64,000 nucleotides of DNA from Dasyornis broadbenti (lineage: Eukaryota > Chordata > Aves > Passeriformes > Dasyornithidae): contig VZRN01006386.1 in NCBI GenBank assembly GCA_013397935.1, forward strand, positions 1,852,192-1,916,191. Reading direction: 5' to 3'. Below are positions 35,601 to 47,100 of the stretch, piece after piece. Both the position numbers and the translations under genes were made by a program. The notes under the pieces were generated by a model. That model was not told the DNA's origin and did no database searches. It saw only the letters and a list, made by a program, of their open reading frames with translations. Position 1 is the first letter of the stretch. Each line of letters starts with the position of its first letter.

Positions 35601-35999
35601 AGTTTCAAGCATTAAACTCCCGGAACAAAGAAACAAGGATGCAAAATTTGCAAGAATTGCAAGTACTAGAAGAAAGAAGCATAATTTGAACGGCCTGCCC
35701 ATATATGACTTACAAATTGTGACTGCTGTTATGCCCTGGTGTGTGAATCTTACAAAACCATCAGTGTGGTGGTTTCCAAAAAGCCTGTCTGATTCCACGG
35801 TTGTGGTTTTGGCTTCTTACTTCCCAGCTGAATCCCTGAGGAGATACCTGGAGGAAAGCTAGAGCAGGGAGATGTCCTCTGGGACCAGAGCCTGGAGCTA
35901 TTCACATGTCAGCTTTGCATACAGGTTTTCTGAAGTCTTCTCAGGTAAGTGGTGGTTGGCAGAGTCATAGTGACTTGCCATTTGAAACCCATGAAGCTT

Positions 36000-36660
36000 A
36001 ATAAGACCCATGGAAAAGGTGGAATCATTGCTTGTCTTTAATAAGAATTGATTTAAGCCTTAGACTGAGTCCCAGCTGCCTCCAGCCAGACATTATCAGC
36101 ATTTTTAAGCATTATTATGGATAAACAGATAAAGTTTCCTACGATACTTCAGCAAAGAGATAAAGTTGGATAAAAGTTCTAATTAAAGTTTAATGATTTT
36201 ATTCTGGTTTTCTACCACCACCTACTAATCTGGCCACCTGCTTTCCAGTTTCTTAATTCCATCTTTTTTTAATATTATTATTTTGTGAGGAGAAAAGAGC
36301 ATTTTTGGGAAAATGCTCCCCACTTCTTTCTTCTAAGAATCTCTAGGCAGGCAACACACATTTCTCTCATTCACATGAAGAAAAGCATTTAAAAGTAAAT
36401 TTATTACAAAAGCCACTGCTATTGTTCTAACTTAATATTTGCAGAGGAAATCCAATTATGGCCAATGAGCAGATTAGTTCTTTTATTTAATTCCCAGTTT
36501 GTCTGATTAAGGTAGATATAATTATAGGGAAATGCTTTGTGAGTTAAACAGAAGACAATACCATTTGTTCTGCCCTGAAATGAATGGTTTGATTCACACA
36601 GGTTGTGTGGTACAGCTGCACCAACTGGTCATCTTTAAAATGTATAGGTTTGTTGAAAGT
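36000..36660. promoter_or_regulatory. Candidate AT-rich conserved noncoding element
   Basis: A stretch without recognisable repeat and with dense homeodomain-type cores (TAATTA and ATTA variants, for example AAGGTAGATATAATTATAGG), GATA-like GATAAAG repeated three times near 36125-36175, and an E-box CAGCTG near 36610. The composition resembles vertebrate developmental enhancers, but motif density alone is weak evidence. It is called only as a candidate and conservation has not been tested. Confidence 0.25.
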
Positions 36661-39519
36661 CAGCTCTCTGCTATGTTCCCATTATGAGCATTGAACTGAG
36701 TATCATTGAATCACTGAATTGTAGGAGATCTTACAGAAGGGGAATATGGTATTTATTTACTTTTTAAGCTCATTTTAGCCACCTGCACTGGTTCTCTTAC
36801 AATTCCATTCATTCACAAGCAACAGGTTCATTCCAGCTCCAATCTCTTGTGTGCAACATACACCACAAGGGATGATGCCTGTGAATTCTTCACTAAACCT
36901 CCCAAGTTTTGGGCAGTTCTTTAGTAATCTTTAACAATTGATAGTTGTTTTGTGACAATCCTTTGCTGCAGTCTCCCCTCCTGCCTGGCTGCAAGGGAGG
37001 GGAATGGGAGATGTGATGCACTGCCATTCTCCTGCTGTCAGAGAGGAGGCTCTTCAAGTGAGTTGTGTGTGCTGTGGTCTTAAAAATGGCTCAAATTATC
37101 AGTCCTAATTTTTTTATTGGTGTCATTTGTTATAAATTCAAGTAATTCTTACTCCCCCCAGCTCTGCTATTTCTTCTGGCACTTACATAAACAGATTTTA
37201 ATTTGTTTCAATCCCAATATTTCTTTTACAAATCTCTGCTGATGACTGGTTCCTGCAGATCACAGCTCTTGGTTCTGCTAGGGACAACATATAAATGGCA
37301 AAGGGCCAAAACATCCCAGCAATCTGAATGAAAAAGAAGTTGCTCACATTCCCCCACTGAAAGCAGCAGTAAAATCTCACATGTAAAAAGTAAACTTAAT
37401 TCAAATTATTCACTGCCCATTATAATTCACATTGATGAAAAGTTGCCGCCGCCTCTTAACCACTTGACTCCTATTTCTTTCACAGCAACTTGTCACCTTC
37501 CACCAAGAGGAAAGGCAAAGCATCCGGACCACAGTCACTCCATCCCATGCACCTCCCTCTGCTCCACGGCACCTGGCCCTGGTCTGCAGCTATGTGAGTG
37601 TTTTAGGGGGCCTGAGTAGGGGTAAGGAGGTGCTGTGAGGGAATATAAACGCCTGGGACCCCTGCCTTTGTGGCTACGTCTGCTCTTGCTGATAGGCTGG
37701 CCAGGCTGTTTGTGGTGTGATGGGTACATCGTGTGGCCAGACAGGAGAAGTACAATTTCTGTTTGACCTTTTCCTGGGGCTGTGTAAACATGTGGTAGAA
37801 GGACTCAAATTGCCCGGCTGCTAGCACTGGACAACACACCCAACTCTGCACTTCTATGCTGACGCTAAAATACTTGTCACTCTGGTTTTCCCTCTGTTCT
37901 GCATTAATCCTGCCTTACATGTTTGATTTGTCATCTGCCATGGGTGTGCTTAAGTCGTATTTTCAGGTGGTTCTCCAAAATCAGGAAGAAAAAGCACCAG
38001 CTACCTTTTTTAGAAAATACTCAGTAACAGTGCAGTGACAATGTAGAGGAGTGATGGGAAGTGTGTAGGCTTTGGACAAGCCTTCTCATGGCTTTACAAA
38101 GAAGTTAAAGCAACATGGCTGAGCTTGAACCTGCTTATTTAGACATTACCAGAGCAGCTGTCCAGCTGAATGACTGGATTCCTCGGGAGCCTACTGTACT
38201 TTCAGGACCATAAGTAGCTGATTAGTGACTCAAATGTCAGAACAGAGAAAATCTGAAGGCCCTACCTAAAGAAAAAGGTCTGGGAAAATGGAAAAGCACA
38301 GGCTGAAATTCACAGCAACATCAGAAAAATGGAGAGAGAGTCTGAGAAACAGAAGATGGAAAGAATTAATCTAGATAAGAGTAATTACCTGCACTAATAC
38401 TGGTGGGAAATGGTAGGTTAAGGAGCAGGATCAGGAAGTTATAGGCAGTCAGAAGCAGGAGTCCTCTGCTGTGAATAAGGCAGATCTTGTTCCAGGGTGT
38501 GTAAGCAGGATCACAGCCTGGACTATCACACCAATTCTGCTTAAGCACAGCCAAGCCCATGCTGGAGCTTTTGACCAATGTTGAGCTTCAAAGAAATGTT
38601 GCCCAAAGAGTGAGAATCAAGATGAGAACAAAGAGAATATTCCAAGATGTGGAAATCCTGACCTCTGGGGAAAGGAAAAGGGTTGTTGGCCTCGAGAAGA
38701 GAAGGACAAACACCTTTCAGAGAAGGGTTAGGCAGAGCAAACAGAGTCCTGAGCAGTTTGAACGAAGACTAATTAATATTGTTATCAATGCCCTGGGAAC
38801 AGATAGGTTAGGTCCAAGCCCTGCATTTGCTGACATCTCATCCATCCCAAACATTTGCACTGTGAGACTGAAATTCTATGCTGAAGATAGTGCAGATGCT
38901 ATGCAAGAACATATGGTGCACCTCCAGGCTTCAGGTTTCATGCCAAAGAGCTCTTGTAGCATGAAACCATTCAGGGTAGAAAGAAGTAACAAACTGATGT
39001 GCTGAAGGCTGGATAACTGCAGGTCACCAGTTAGGGGCATATTAAAACTCTGAATACACACAGCTGGTGTTCATGATTGATCCAGTTCTTTATAAAAAAT
39101 ATGGATATTCCCACCAAAAAGGTAGCTTCTCATGTATCAGAAATACACTGCATTCAAATCTGGTCATCATAAGGAAGCTCTACTTCATGTCATAGATATG
39201 GAGATTACTGCTAAACTGTTGCATCCACAGGTGCGGAGAAATCATTTGTTGTTGCTGGAAAAACCTATGTGTGAAAGAATCCTGAGCTCTCAAATCAGCA
39301 AGAAAATATCCTTGTTTGTCTTTGCCAGCCTTGAGTGACTTTGGGTGGGAGTTTGGCTGAGTTGACCCTGTATGATAGATCAAATAACCCAGTTTCTCTT
39401 CAGCAAAGCTCCTAACAACGAGGGCCAGATGCCAGCAGAAGAAAATCGGTATTGTTGCCCTGAATTTCTTAAATACTCTCTCCTTTAGATCGCCAGCTGA
39501 TTCCCCCATTGTTTATTGA

Positions 39520-39960
39520 CATCTACTCAGCCCAAGCCCAAGGGGAGGGGAAAGATTTCTCGGCGCTCTGGCTGTTCCTGCAGACATCCTGGCACTTGTT
39601 TGATTGGGGGCGGAACAGGACACGGACCTTTCCTGCCGGGGCCGAGGCCGCAGCCGGGTGCTATTCAGCTCCCAGAACAATGCCTGGCAGCTCCCGAGTA
39701 ATTTAAACCGGCTAAAAACAGCCCAGCCTGCGGATGAATCATGACCCATCCGTGTTTGCTTCCGCCTTTCCACTCGCCTGAAATCAGCACGGCCTCTACT
39801 GGCAGGCAAGCGGCTCCCTGGAGAATAAGCAATAAACAATATTTTAAAGGGATTTTCTTTCACAAGGGCTTTGCCTGTGTGAATTGCAATAAAAAGCCTA
39901 CTCTCGAAAGTGTGCATCCGGGGCAGGAGGATTGCAACCTGCCGAAAGATTTGCTGTAGC
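39520..39960. promoter_or_regulatory. Candidate enhancer or CNE upstream of CEP68
   Basis: A non-repetitive block about 1.3 kb upstream of the CEP68 promoter. It mixes CpG-containing sequence (about 39560-39800) with AT-rich transcription-factor-like words: CTAAAAACAG (MEF2-like) at about 39712, ATAAACAATATT (Forkhead-like) at about 39830, TGAATCATGACCC (AP-1-like TGAATCA) near 39735, and ATTGGGGGCGG (CCAAT plus GC box) near 39603. Sharp local composition changes and the lack of repeats are typical of conserved elements. Function is inferred. Confidence 0.35.
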
Positions 39961-40959
39961 ATTCATCAAAGAAACCCCAAATATAGAAATATTACACAGG
40001 AGTAGAGATGATCTGGGCTTTTTCTTGGCTGTGAGTTCTTCTGAGAGCACCCACCATGTTACACTATAGCATTACAGCCCTGCTTCTTGAAGGAGCCCTG
40101 GAAAAGATACTCCCACTGTGGTTCTCCAGGGAGGAAAAGCAAGATCCTCCAGGACGTAAATGGGGCTGGCTCCATTGGGTGCAGGAGAAAAAACCCAGTT
40201 CACAGCCACTGCAAGACTGGACCCAGTTCTGGACCGCAAGACAGGGGTGGCAGAACTGGAGCGTGCTGGAGGGCCAAGGAGCGTAGCCAGGACCGAAGCA
40301 TTAGCCAGGGACTTGGGATACCTGTGCTGTTCCCCTCACCCTGTTGCCAATCTGAATAAGCAAACCCAGGATAACTCTTTGGTCCTTCCTGGCCTAAAGC
40401 TGGGAACAATGTTGTCCATAAAGGGCCTTATCAGATAACTGACCTCTAGAAAATCTCAGCATTATCTAAGAAATAATCTCCACGAGCAGGTAACACAGAC
40501 AAAAACCAGAATCAGCCAATGGACAGCAACAAGGGAAGGGTTTGTATTGCTACGTGATACGGGAATTTGTCACAATATGTCTGCTCCAGCCACTAAAGAA
40601 GGGTTTGGCCAGGTACAAACCCCAGAGCAGCCTGCTTTAAAGCACGGCATGAAGATCTTCCCAGAAGGCTGCCCCGAGGGCAGGGCGTGGCGTGCATGCC
40701 ACAGGGTTCATCCCCTAGGACTGACCACTGGAGGGAGGTCTTTCACCGGGACCTCCTCCTGCAGCTGTGCCTGGAGGATACCGGGATCCTTTCGCCATGG
40801 GTGGCGCGGATAGTCGTGGCTCGTGCAGGCCCAGTTTCAGTCGGTTTCCAGCGCAGGAGCAGCGCGGTAACGCTGCCAGGGCATAGCTTAACCCCGGGAA
40901 GGTCAATGTAGGGGTACAAGGAAACACCCTGGCGTTGAGACAAGCTCCTCAAGGGCGTC

Positions 40960-41240
40960 CCGGGACGCTTCTCAGGCTCCCAGGGCCCAGCGGGCCTCGG
41001 ACCGGGAGCGTGGCGGAGCCGGGGTGGATGCGGGGGCGGGGCCGGACTGGCTGAGGGGGCGTGGCCGGCGCGTGTCGCCCCCGCCCTTCCCGGACCGGGG
41101 TCAGCGTCGGCCGCGGGGCGGGGCCGCCCCGAGCTCCGCTCCCATTGGCTGCCGGGCGGCGGAGGCGCGCGTGCTGACGCACCCGGCGCTCCCATTGGGT
41201 GCCAGCGCGGGGGGGGCGGGGCGAGGTCGCCGCTCGGTGA
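40960..41240 (+). promoter_or_regulatory. CEP68: CpG-island promoter of CEP68 with two CCAAT boxes
   Basis: Very GC-rich, CpG-dense and without a TATA box. GC boxes (GGGGCGGGG type) stand at about 41032-41042, 41115-41124 and 41211-41221. Two inverted CCAAT boxes (CCCATTGG) have their ATTGG cores at 41144-41148 and 41194-41198, exactly 50 bases apart, a typical NF-Y arrangement. TGACGC at 41175 is a half CRE. The donor GTGAGT at 41237 marks the end of the first exon. Upstream open frames across the island are composition artefacts. Confidence 0.75.
41205..41236 (+). other. CEP68: CEP68 exon 1 (noncoding), approximate 5' end
   Basis: The bases before the strong donor CTCG|GTGAGTGAG at 41237 sit just downstream of the CCAAT/GC-box cluster, where a noncoding first exon is expected. 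No ATG occurs in the final bases. The 5' limit is a guess. Confidence 0.45.
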
Positions 41241-43345
41241 GTGAGAGTCGGGGTGCGCTGTGAGGGGGGCCCTGGGGTGGGGATCCCGGGCCACTTTCTC
41301 TTTGGAATTCCGGTTCCCTCGGGTGCGGCGCTTCCTCGGCCTCAGTGCCTTTGTTTCTTGCCTTTTTGGTTAATTGCCGTTTTTTCCCAGCAGCGGACAG
41401 GCTTTTCGGGCAGAAAGCGGGCAAGGGAAGGAGCAAAAAATACCAACCCGCAGATCCCGCAGGCCTGAGGGGCGAAAGCATTGTGGGTTTTCCCCAAAAC
41501 AACCCCAAAAATCCTCCCCAGCCAAAGCAGAGCTGGCGGTAGACGGAAATTCCATCAGCATCCGCTGCGCACACTGAATTCCATCAGCCAAGCGATACTC
41601 ACGGGCGGTGGGAGCCGCTTCTTGGGATAGAGCCCTCATTGTCCGCCGGGCTTTGTGCAGCACCGTGGCCGGCAGGTCCCTTCTGACGGCGTGAAAAAAC
41701 TCAGGGATCGCTTTTCAGGAGAGATCCCTGCGGACCTTCCCTTTGAAATGAATGAAACAGCCCCACTGTCTTCCTCTGTTATCTAAAAACACGGCCACGG
41801 GTGCCGTTTCTGTGAGACTATTGAGGGCTTGGGTGTAGCTGGGAGTTTGGGCTGTTTTCCTGTGCTTTTGAGGCCAGTGGAAAGTTTCCACCGTGCCTAA
41901 AGCTGTGATCGTACATCCCTCCTCGGTCCTGCTCGAGGATTTGGGATTGCTTCTTCCCGTCGCGAGGGTTAATCTTCATGCGTCGCTGCCACTGGCAATC
42001 TGATCTCTGAATTTTTGTGGGATTGTTGGAAAACGGTGAGAAACCTTGTTTTCTAGACGCTCGTGTAGTTGGGAGTTGCACTTAGTGGCAGTAGTGTTTT
42101 CACTTTGTTGTTAAATATGACTTTTTGCCCGATTGTTCTGTGTGTGGGATGTGTGTGACATCCCCGTCTCGTTTGTGTCCGGGTGTGGTTTGGATAGCCA
42201 GCTCCCTCTGAAGTTAATTGAAATCAGCTGCCTGAATTAGAGACTTCGGAAAATGCAGTGAGATCTCTGGTGTCCCTTTAAATACCCTTACAAATCCTGC
42301 AGTAAGCAGATTTACTCTCACTCCTGTGTATTGGCAGGTTTCCTAGTTTCTCTTTAGCATCCAATTAGCTTCTGGAGATTTAATGAACCTGTGAACCAGC
42401 ACTTGCTCTTTTTCTGAAGACCAATGGCATCATAAAAATGTAAATCACTGCATGCTGCCTTTGTAAGATAACAAACTTAAGTTCAGAATATTTGCCCTCC
42501 TCCACACAGTTAGGGAAATAACAGATGGGTCAAGCCTGTAAGTTTTATTTTATGTTGCTTAACTCATGCTTTTCAGATTTAAGGTCAAGTTTCGATGGGA
42601 TTTTTTACAGTTGTTTTTTTCTGGGCTGATACCTGGCTCAAACCACTAAATCTGGTGGAGGTAACAATGTTCAACATGCCTTTGAATTTAAAGTAGCATC
42701 TTCTTAAAAATAAAGTTGTCTTGAGGTCGACTGTTAGTTATTAGCACATTCACTTTTAAAACTTTAAAGGGTGCTTTGATGTCCTGTTAAGCTTTTCTTT
42801 CTTTTATATATATTTTTTAAGTCATGTAACTTAGGTTTATTTATTACTTAAGGATAGGTTTATTGATCCCGTTTTTTACAACAATCCCACCTTTTTGCGT
42901 GCATATGCACCCTTTCTGAGAGCAGAAGGAGAGCAGTGCAATCTATTTCAGGTAACGGGATGTGTGTAGGGTTGTCTTTGGTAGAAATTTAAGCAGTGGA
43001 GTGTGGGGTCCAGGTGTGGGCTGGGGGCCACTGAGTGAGGGCTGGCGGAGCGCAGGCTGTGCTCGTTCCCTCGACAGCTGCTGCTGTGCTGGATCAGCTG
43101 CTGGCTCTGGGGAGGGGACAGGCGGCTGCGGGGGCTGCCACAGGTTGTGCCTGCGCTGGGGATTTGGTCTCCCCTGGAGACCCGGCGCGTCCTCCCGCCG
43201 CTTTGTTCCTGTGCCCGTGGGAAAACGCCGCTTGTCGGAGGGAGGGGCGGATCATAAAACGAGACTGTGACAAAAGAGCTGACGGAGGGAGTGAGTATCG
43301 ACTTGTCTCCCACTTCCAAGTATTGCTTGGGAATTCTTTCATTCC

Positions 43346-43376
<31 letters not shown>

Positions 43377-44178
43377 TTTAGCCGAGTTTGCTGTTGATGC
43401 TCCCTTGGCTGGTCTCTGCTGGCACCAGCTGGGGCATTATCAGCAAAATCATTTTGCTGACATTTTCCTACTGCCAGCACCTTTGTTTGGGTTGGAGTTG
43501 TTGGAAGAGGCTGTATTGGGTCTCCTTGATTTGGGTCATGGGTTATCCTGCAACAGGTCCTCACTCAAGTCCAAGTGAGTGCAAGTATTTCCATTAATTA
43601 ATTTCCCAAAGAGTTAATTTCATTAGTTGAGGTAGAAGCTACAGAGCTAAGTACCAAGTTTGAGTTTTACAGCCTCCTACCTCCCCCTCTAACTTTTTAT
43701 AGCTACTTCTTGCTTCTGGGTAGCTTCCACTTTAAGGTTTTGGGTTTGTATCTTTAAAAAATGTTCAGCTTTCCACCCCAACAGCTTTCAGAGCTCAGCT
43801 GGTAGGTGCTTCATGTCCTAGTTAATGATGTCTCATTTGGGCCTAGTGACCTCACAGTGCACAAAGTGTTGGTGACATTGGCCATCAATGCAGGATTCTG
43901 GTGCCAGCAAGGTGTAAAGCCCAGGTTTGTTCTTGGCATGGCCAGGGCTCTAATTAGATTTTCCCTGTGTGCCACATCCTCAAAACCAGAAAATGCTGCT
44001 GAGATGTGAAGGTTTACTCTTTCCTCTGTCCCACCTGACATACCAGGATGTTCCTTTATGAATTTTGGCATCTCACCCAAATTATGCTTAAGTTCTTTGC
44101 TATTGGGCAAACTCAGTTTCTTGGCATGGAGACAAGGTGGGACAGTGCAATGCCATTGCTGTGTGCTGTATATTTCAG
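41237..44178 (+). other. CEP68: CEP68 intron 1 (2.9 kb)
   Basis: Runs from the CpG-island donor to the acceptor TATTTCAG before exon 2. It contains a second CpG-rich patch (about 42960-43290) and a T21 run (43346-43366). No other feature was seen. Confidence 0.5.
43346..43366. repeat. Poly-T (T21) tract
   Basis: Twenty-one uninterrupted T in CEP68 intron 1. On the minus strand this is a poly-A run, but the sequence next to it is not a recognisable retroposed gene and no target-site duplication is evident. Confidence 0.85.
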
Positions 44179-47100
44179 AGCGCCCAAGGCTCAGCATCAT
44201 CCCACGGAAGGAGCTCTGTCCTGATGGCTGTGGATGTGGGAAAATCACCTTCTGAAGCCTCGCTGAGTGGGAAGGCTGAGGGCAATGGGACGTGTGATAG
44301 CGCAGATGTGGAGACGGATTTCCCGGAACTGGCGGGGAGCCTGCACTGGCTTTTAGGGACAAAGGAAGCCAAGCCCAGCCTGCAAGGGACAGAGAGCTTG
44401 GCAGTGAGCAGACACAGTCATCTGGCCACTGGTGTTACCCAGGGAGTCTCAAGCTGCCACCCAGAAGTGTCTTCAGCATCTGCCCCCGGATTTCCTGGAA
44501 CAAGAGCAAACCCCTCAGGGAAAGGAATGTTAATGGATAGAGCTGCTGATGGTGGCCCTGTGCCTTGTCAAGTTGGCCACTTGTTCCTCCCCTCAGAACA
44601 GCAGGTGAGAGGGTTGTACCTGCAGGTGTTGCTGCACCACCAGACGTCCCAGGTGGGGTTTTGTCAGGGCTGTCCCAGTAGGGGCTTTCCATCTCTTCCA
44701 GCCACCCCTGCCTAGGCTAAGAAGTGTGGTGAGGAAGGGCTTGGGTGCCAACACCCAAGCTGTTGCTTCCATTCCCATGTTACCAGTGCAGAGCTGGGAA
44801 CTTGCTCAGGATAGTGCTCTTTAAATAAGCCTCTTGCTGCCAAGTGATTCGTGCAGCTTCCCAAGCCCTCGAGATGCCTTTCCATAAAAACAAGCCCTGC
44901 TCTGGGCAGCTGCCGGCCGCCCTCAGACAGAACAGAGTTCCACTTGCAGCCTCAGCTTATGGCAGGTCCAGGATTGGGCTTTTATCTCCATTTTCCGGCA
45001 CAAAGGAGACTTTTGTCTGGATGCTGTGCTGCATTTAATGCATGTCTCTCTCTCCCTTTCCTTTTCCATCCCACCCTTGAGCAGGTGAAGGCATCAGGCT
45101 GCTGGGACCCGGTGTCCAGCCCTCCCAGCCAGCGCAGCTCTGCTGAGGAGAACATCCTTGCTGGCAGCTGCCGCGGTGCCCATGTTGGCCGTCGGAGGCA
45201 AAGTCTGGGAGCTCAATCCCCATGTCCTTCCACCCCAGAGCTCCTGCGGCCCCAAACCCCGCCCAGTCCCGAGGGCACCCTGCGGAGCCGCTCCATGCTG
45301 AGCCTCTCCGCTTTGTCCTCGGAAGGAAATGGCCCCTTTGAGGAGCTGTCCGGCAGCTTGCCAGCCAGCACGAGTGTCCTTTCTCCTGCGGCCACCATGG
45401 CCACCCAGGACCTGTGCTGCCGATGGGGAGCAGAAGGCAGGGCCCTGCAGAGGCGGGAGCCCCTGGGCCCTCTGCTCGATTACCGCAGCACCTTGGGGCA
45501 CATCCGGGAGATCTCCTCCTACCAAGCCGATTACTGGGCCTGTGCCATTCCGGATTCACTGCCACCGTCTCCAGACCGCAGCTCACCCCACTGGAACCCC
45601 AACAAAGAGTACGAGGACTTGCTGGATTATGCTTACCCGCTGAAGCCAAGATACAAGCTAGGAAGGATGCCTGAGCCTTTCCTCCACGACTCGGGATTAG
45701 GTCTGGACACCTTTTCTGCTTCTCCTGAGGGCACGTCCAGGTCCACCAGTATCTATGGCCGAGCTGGGCATGCTCAGGGAAGCAGAGAAAATGGACTTTG
45801 TGAGTTTGTGGCCTCTGCAGAGAGATTCTCCACCCCGAAGCCTGGAAGAAGAGGCTGCTCAGGAGCTGGTTCATACTATGAACCTTTACATATCGCCAAA
45901 GCATCCTTCGCGAGGAATGCTTCCTCTCATCCTTCCAGAGGTTTTGCTAATGATGTAAAGGTGGAATCAGCTGGACCAAGCTCACTTGGGTGCCCTGCTG
46001 CCAATGGGAGAAGCTGGGCTGCCACAGGGAACCCCTGCCCAAACTACACAGGGCAAGCAAAAAGCACCAATAGGTTTTTACCCACCACCCGAGTGTTCCC
46101 CCTGAGGAAGGAGTGGGAGGGTGATGAAGAATTTCTTTCCCTGCCTCCGAGACTGCAGGAGCTGGAAAGGCTGGCTCGGTTTTTGTCCAGTCTTTCCTTA
46201 ACTATAACGACACCTGGGCCTGACCACCATAACCTTCCACATCACAGCACCAGCAGGCAGCCCCTTTCATCCAGGTTGGCTCCTTTCGGAGAAGCGAGAG
46301 GCAGGGATGAAAGAGGGAATATTGAGGGTTATGCTGGGCTGTGGCAACGCCGCAGCTCCCAAAAGCCCAGCTGGCAAAACATGGAATCATATGGCAGGAT
46401 CCATAGGGATCCTCTCTGGGAGCTTCATCTACCAGCTGGTCTCAGGGACACATTGGATGGACTGTACCTAAAAGAACCATGGGTCAAGGGGCATCCAAAG
46501 AAGAGCCAGCAGAGTGAGTCCCTTGTCCAGTGTGTTAAGGTAGGCTGAGACCAGAAATAAAGTTTATTCTGGGAAGATCTTGCATAAAACATGCCTGTCT
46601 TTATGGCACAATTCATTAAGGCTTCCTGTTCTGCATGATGTGTCCTGCCTGGCAGCTGGTGGTAATTTATGCAGGGGGGCTCACCAGAGCAGATAATTCC
46701 TTCTGATGGAGCAAGAACCCATCTTGCTTTCCCTGGGGCTCAGTGTCACAGGCCAGGCTGGGTGGAGATGTGGCACTCAGCTGGGTCCCCCAGCCCACCC
46801 ATCCTGCAGCGCTGCTGCACCAGGCAGGAGCTGCAGCAGCTCTGAAGGGTTTCCTGATTATTTTGTGGTTTTTTATATTTTGGCCATCCTGCCACCAGCA
46901 CTGTGCTCCCACCCTCCTCTCCGTTTTCTTCCCACCCCAGTGCTGGGATGAATTTGGAAACGATACTGGGCTGTTTGCACAAGAGTGTTATCATGCACAT
47001 AGCTGCAAACTCATCCCCTCCTCTGGTATGGAAATAACTCTGTTGATTTAAAAGGGTTTTTCCTTTATTTGTCACACGAAATTGCAGTGCCAGGGAAAAG

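Larger units (their letters stand above)
26901..40950. other. SLC1A4-CEP68 intergenic region, no gene recognised
   Basis: Fourteen kilobases without a coding region I can support. Open frames up to 214 codons exist, but the longest is antisense to a CR1 element and the rest lack recognisable content. Contents seen are CR1 pieces at 27552-28032 and 29530-29600, a 17-base poly-T near 30917-30933, a low-complexity GT-rich patch near 34311-34330, and two candidate regulatory stretches (about 36000-36660 and 39520-39960). AATAAA at 29343-29348 is a possible distal poly(A) signal for SLC1A4. Confidence 0.6.

Noticed and set aside
35539..35862. 107-codon plus-strand open frame
   Set aside because: No similarity to any family I know and no supporting splice or regulatory context.
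36702..36745. Possible CR1 3'-end remnant (TCATTGAATCACTGAATTG)
   Set aside because: Resembles the CR1 terminus but is too short and diverged to call.
38559..39005. 148-codon, Arg/Lys-rich plus-strand open frame
   Set aside because: Its basic composition follows from purine-rich DNA. No domain is recognised and the context is intergenic.
43346..43366. Poly-T as the tail of a reverse-oriented processed pseudogene
   Set aside because: Adjacent sequence shows no recognisable gene and no target-site duplication could be identified.
44851..45084. In-frame extension of the large CEP68 exon upstream of 45085
   Set aside because: The frame is open, but there is a strong acceptor at 45084/45085 in phase with exon 2, and the upstream residues do not look like CEP68.
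44851..45904. Long minus-strand open frames opposite CEP68 exon 3
   Set aside because: They are shadows of a GC-rich, Ser/Pro-rich coding exon on the plus strand.
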